Shown here: positions 62,907 through 64,000 of the stretch, piece by piece
How the letters are laid out: each line of letters starts with the position of its first letter
Numbering within the stretch: the stretch's first letter is position 1
From: Ciceribacter ferrooxidans
Lineage (GTDB): Bacteria; Pseudomonadota; Alphaproteobacteria; Rhizobiales; Rhizobiaceae
Length of the DNA: 64,000 nt
NCBI RefSeq assembly: GCF_004137355.1
Contig: NZ_SDVB01000042.1
Span: forward strand, 1-64,000
Direction: 5' to 3'
Translations under genes and position numbers: made by a program
The notes under the pieces: model-generated
Database searches by the model: none
What the model was told of the DNA's origin: nothing
What the model saw: only the letters and a program-made list of their open reading frames with translations

Positions 62907-63389
62907 CTACCGTTTCCTGCTCCCCGGACGGATCGCCTCCTCATCCTCGATCTCATCGAGGAGGCCGGCGCGTTCTGCGTCCTTTCGCTGTTTTTCGGCG
63001 GCGAGCGACCGTATCCGTTCGTAATGCCTGTGTTTGAGCCGGTATTCGGCTGCAAGCTCCGCCCTCTTTTCAGCTTCCTGACTTTCGCGGCGCTTGGCCT
63101 GATGGATCTGTTCCTCCAGCGCGCGGGCGCGGTGGTCCAGACCCACCAGTGCGTCGCGAAATCGCTCGAGATCCCGCTGACCGACCGGGCCTTGCGCGAG
63201 ATCGGTGTAGAGAGCCTCTTCTTCCTGCCGTCGCTGCACCTCATGCGCCACGCTTTCAGCTTTCGCGCCCTCCAGTGCCCGGACGGTTTGAACATGCCGG
63301 TTGTGCTGGCGTTGTGCCTTTTCGTCCGCCCGCCGCATTCGCATCGCCCTCAGTTCGACGAGTTGCCGAAGATTGCCTTTTCGTGTCAT
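62907..63389 (-). CDS. sctO: Type III secretion stalk protein SctO
   Basis: Encodes 160 residues, almost entirely charged coiled coil ([20 protein letters not shown]) with Arg/Glu/Ala/Gln. SctO proteins (YscO, HrpO, FliJ-like) are poorly conserved but have exactly this form, and stand between sctN and sctQ. The stalk links the ATPase to the export gate. Its start overlaps the sctN stop by four bases. Confidence 0.8.
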   Translation of the reverse strand: MTRKGNLRQLVELRAMRMRRADEKAQRQHNRHVQTVRALEGAKAESVAHEVQRRQEEEALYTDLAQGPVGQRDLERFRDALVGLDHRARALEEQIHQAKRRESQEAEKRAELAAEYRLKHRHYERIRSLAAEKQRKDAERAGLLDEIEDEEAIRPGSRKR

Positions 63390-64000
63390 CCGGCCAACCT
63401 CCCCAGTTGTTCGATGGTCGCCTCGAAGGTCGAGAACTCTTCGCCGGTCTGCCGCAGGAAGGCTTCGATGGCGTCATGCTTGTCGATCGCCTCGTCCGAG
63501 CGGGCGTCCGCGCCGCGTTCGTACTCACCGACCCGCAGGAGGAGTTCGATCTCCTGGTAGCGGGCAAGCATCGCCCGGACATGGGCCGCGTTGTCCCGGT
63601 GCGTCCTGCCGGCGACCGTTTCCATCAGCCGACTGCGGCTCTTCAGGACGTCGATTGCCGGGAAGAAGTTCCGCTCGGCGAGATCGGAACTGAGCACGAT
63701 GTGACCATCGAGGATGGCCTTGGTTTCCTCGGCGACCGGGTCCAGTGTTCCGTCGCCTTCGGTGAGCACGGTGTAGAGCGCGGTGATCGAGCCGCCTTGT
63801 CCCGGTCCGGCGCGCTCGAGCAGGCGGGGCAGGGCGGCGAAGAGCGACGGCGGATAGCCGCGGCGCGTCGGTGGTTCGCCGGCCGCAAGGCCGATCTCGC
63901 GCTGTGCGCGGGCAAAGCGAGTGACGCTGTCCATCAGGAGCAGGACGTGGCGGCCCTGGTCGCGAAAGTATTCGGCGATCGCCGTCGCGGCATAGGCGGC
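63386..64000 (-). CDS. sctN: Type III secretion ATPase SctN, C-terminal part (cut by window edge)
   Basis: The last ~204 residues of the secretion ATPase; the start is beyond the right end. Visible are Walker B and flanks ([20 protein letters not shown]), the arginine-rich loop [40 protein letters not shown] and [20 protein letters not shown]. All are shared by SctN/FliI hexameric ATPases, which unfold substrates at the base of the secretion machine. The first ATG visible in the frame (63934) is internal. Confidence 0.92.
   Translation of the reverse strand, partial: AAYAATAIAEYFRDQGRHVLLLMDSVTRFARAQREIGLAAGEPPTRRGYPPSLFAALPRLLERAGPGQGGSITALYTVLTEGDGTLDPVAEETKAILDGHIVLSSDLAERNFFPAIDVLKSRSRLMETVAGRTHRDNAAHVRAMLARYQEIELLLRVGEYERGADARSDEAIDKHDAIEAFLRQTGEEFSTFEATIEQLGRLAG

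Noticed and set aside
60102-64000. Flagellar export genes (fliI, fliJ, fliN, fliP, fliQ, fliR)
   Set aside because: The order N-O-Q-R-S-T in one run, the SctR-type sequence, and the absence of any other flagellar gene favour a non-flagellar type III system. The part beyond the window edge could still change this.

Overview
The window reads as chromosomal or megaplasmid DNA of a GC-rich member of the Rhizobiaceae (Ensifer/Sinorhizobium, Shinella or a close relative). The evidence is the gene content: an EcfG-type general-stress sigma factor, smo (sorbitol/mannitol) and thu (trehalose) operons in rhizobial order, an arabinose-type polysaccharide operon like that of Sinorhizobium meliloti, DUF982 and DUF995 proteins, and rhizobial intergenic repeats. 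No rRNA, tRNA, CRISPR array, insertion sequence or integrase was seen.

Layout. 1-9.5 kb: repeats, then stress genes (ferritin-like protein, CBS protein, EcfG-type sigma factor with a divergent NepR-like ORF), treZ and glgA, a 50-residue membrane protein and an orphan LuxR-type regulator. Several of these genes are preceded by close matches to the EcfG promoter (GGAAC-N16/17-C/GGTT). 9.9-15.3 kb: a five-gene polysaccharide operon (UDP-xylose synthase, UDP-xylose 4-epimerase, membrane GT2, DUF995, GH26-like). 15.5-17 kb: a DUF4142 gene broken by one TAG, a small unknown gene and a PEBP protein. 17-23.4 kb: an extracytoplasmic flavin electron-transfer locus (ApbE, PepSY-flavodoxin reductase, DUF2271 protein with a flavinylation motif, small PepSY protein) with a two-component system. 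23.4-24.6 kb: an SDR and a DUF3606-like protein.

24.6-33.6 kb: polyol uptake and catabolism (FGGY kinase, HAD phosphatase, mannitol 2-dehydrogenase, sorbitol dehydrogenase SmoS, ABC transporter SmoEFGK). 33.8-37.2 kb: an unassigned module of AEC transporter, DRE-TIM aldolase/lyase and divergent LysR regulator. 37.2-45.5 kb: thuEFGKAB with divergent thuR and a PfkB sugar kinase. 45.6-47.8 kb: DUF982, DUF1326 and DUF2182 proteins.

47.8-52 kb holds what looks like a complete bufferin locus. Bufferins are copper-binding ribosomally made and modified peptides. Two tandem DUF2282 precursors, the DUF692 iron enzyme, its DUF2063 partner and a DoxX protein run in one direction; an ECF sigma factor and its DUF1109 (NrsF-type) anti-sigma run in the other. 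Both divergent units carry the same TGTAAY-N17-CGTAG promoter, so the locus looks autoregulated.

52.3-64 kb: the export-apparatus end of a non-flagellar type III secretion system (sctN-O-Q-R-S-T, sctN cut by the window edge). Next to it are three unrecognised proteins of 236, 1195 and 1039 residues, none with a single cysteine. The largest has an EF-hand and the third a LysM domain; they are candidate secreted substrates or translocators. This locus and the bufferin locus are the most interesting parts of the window.
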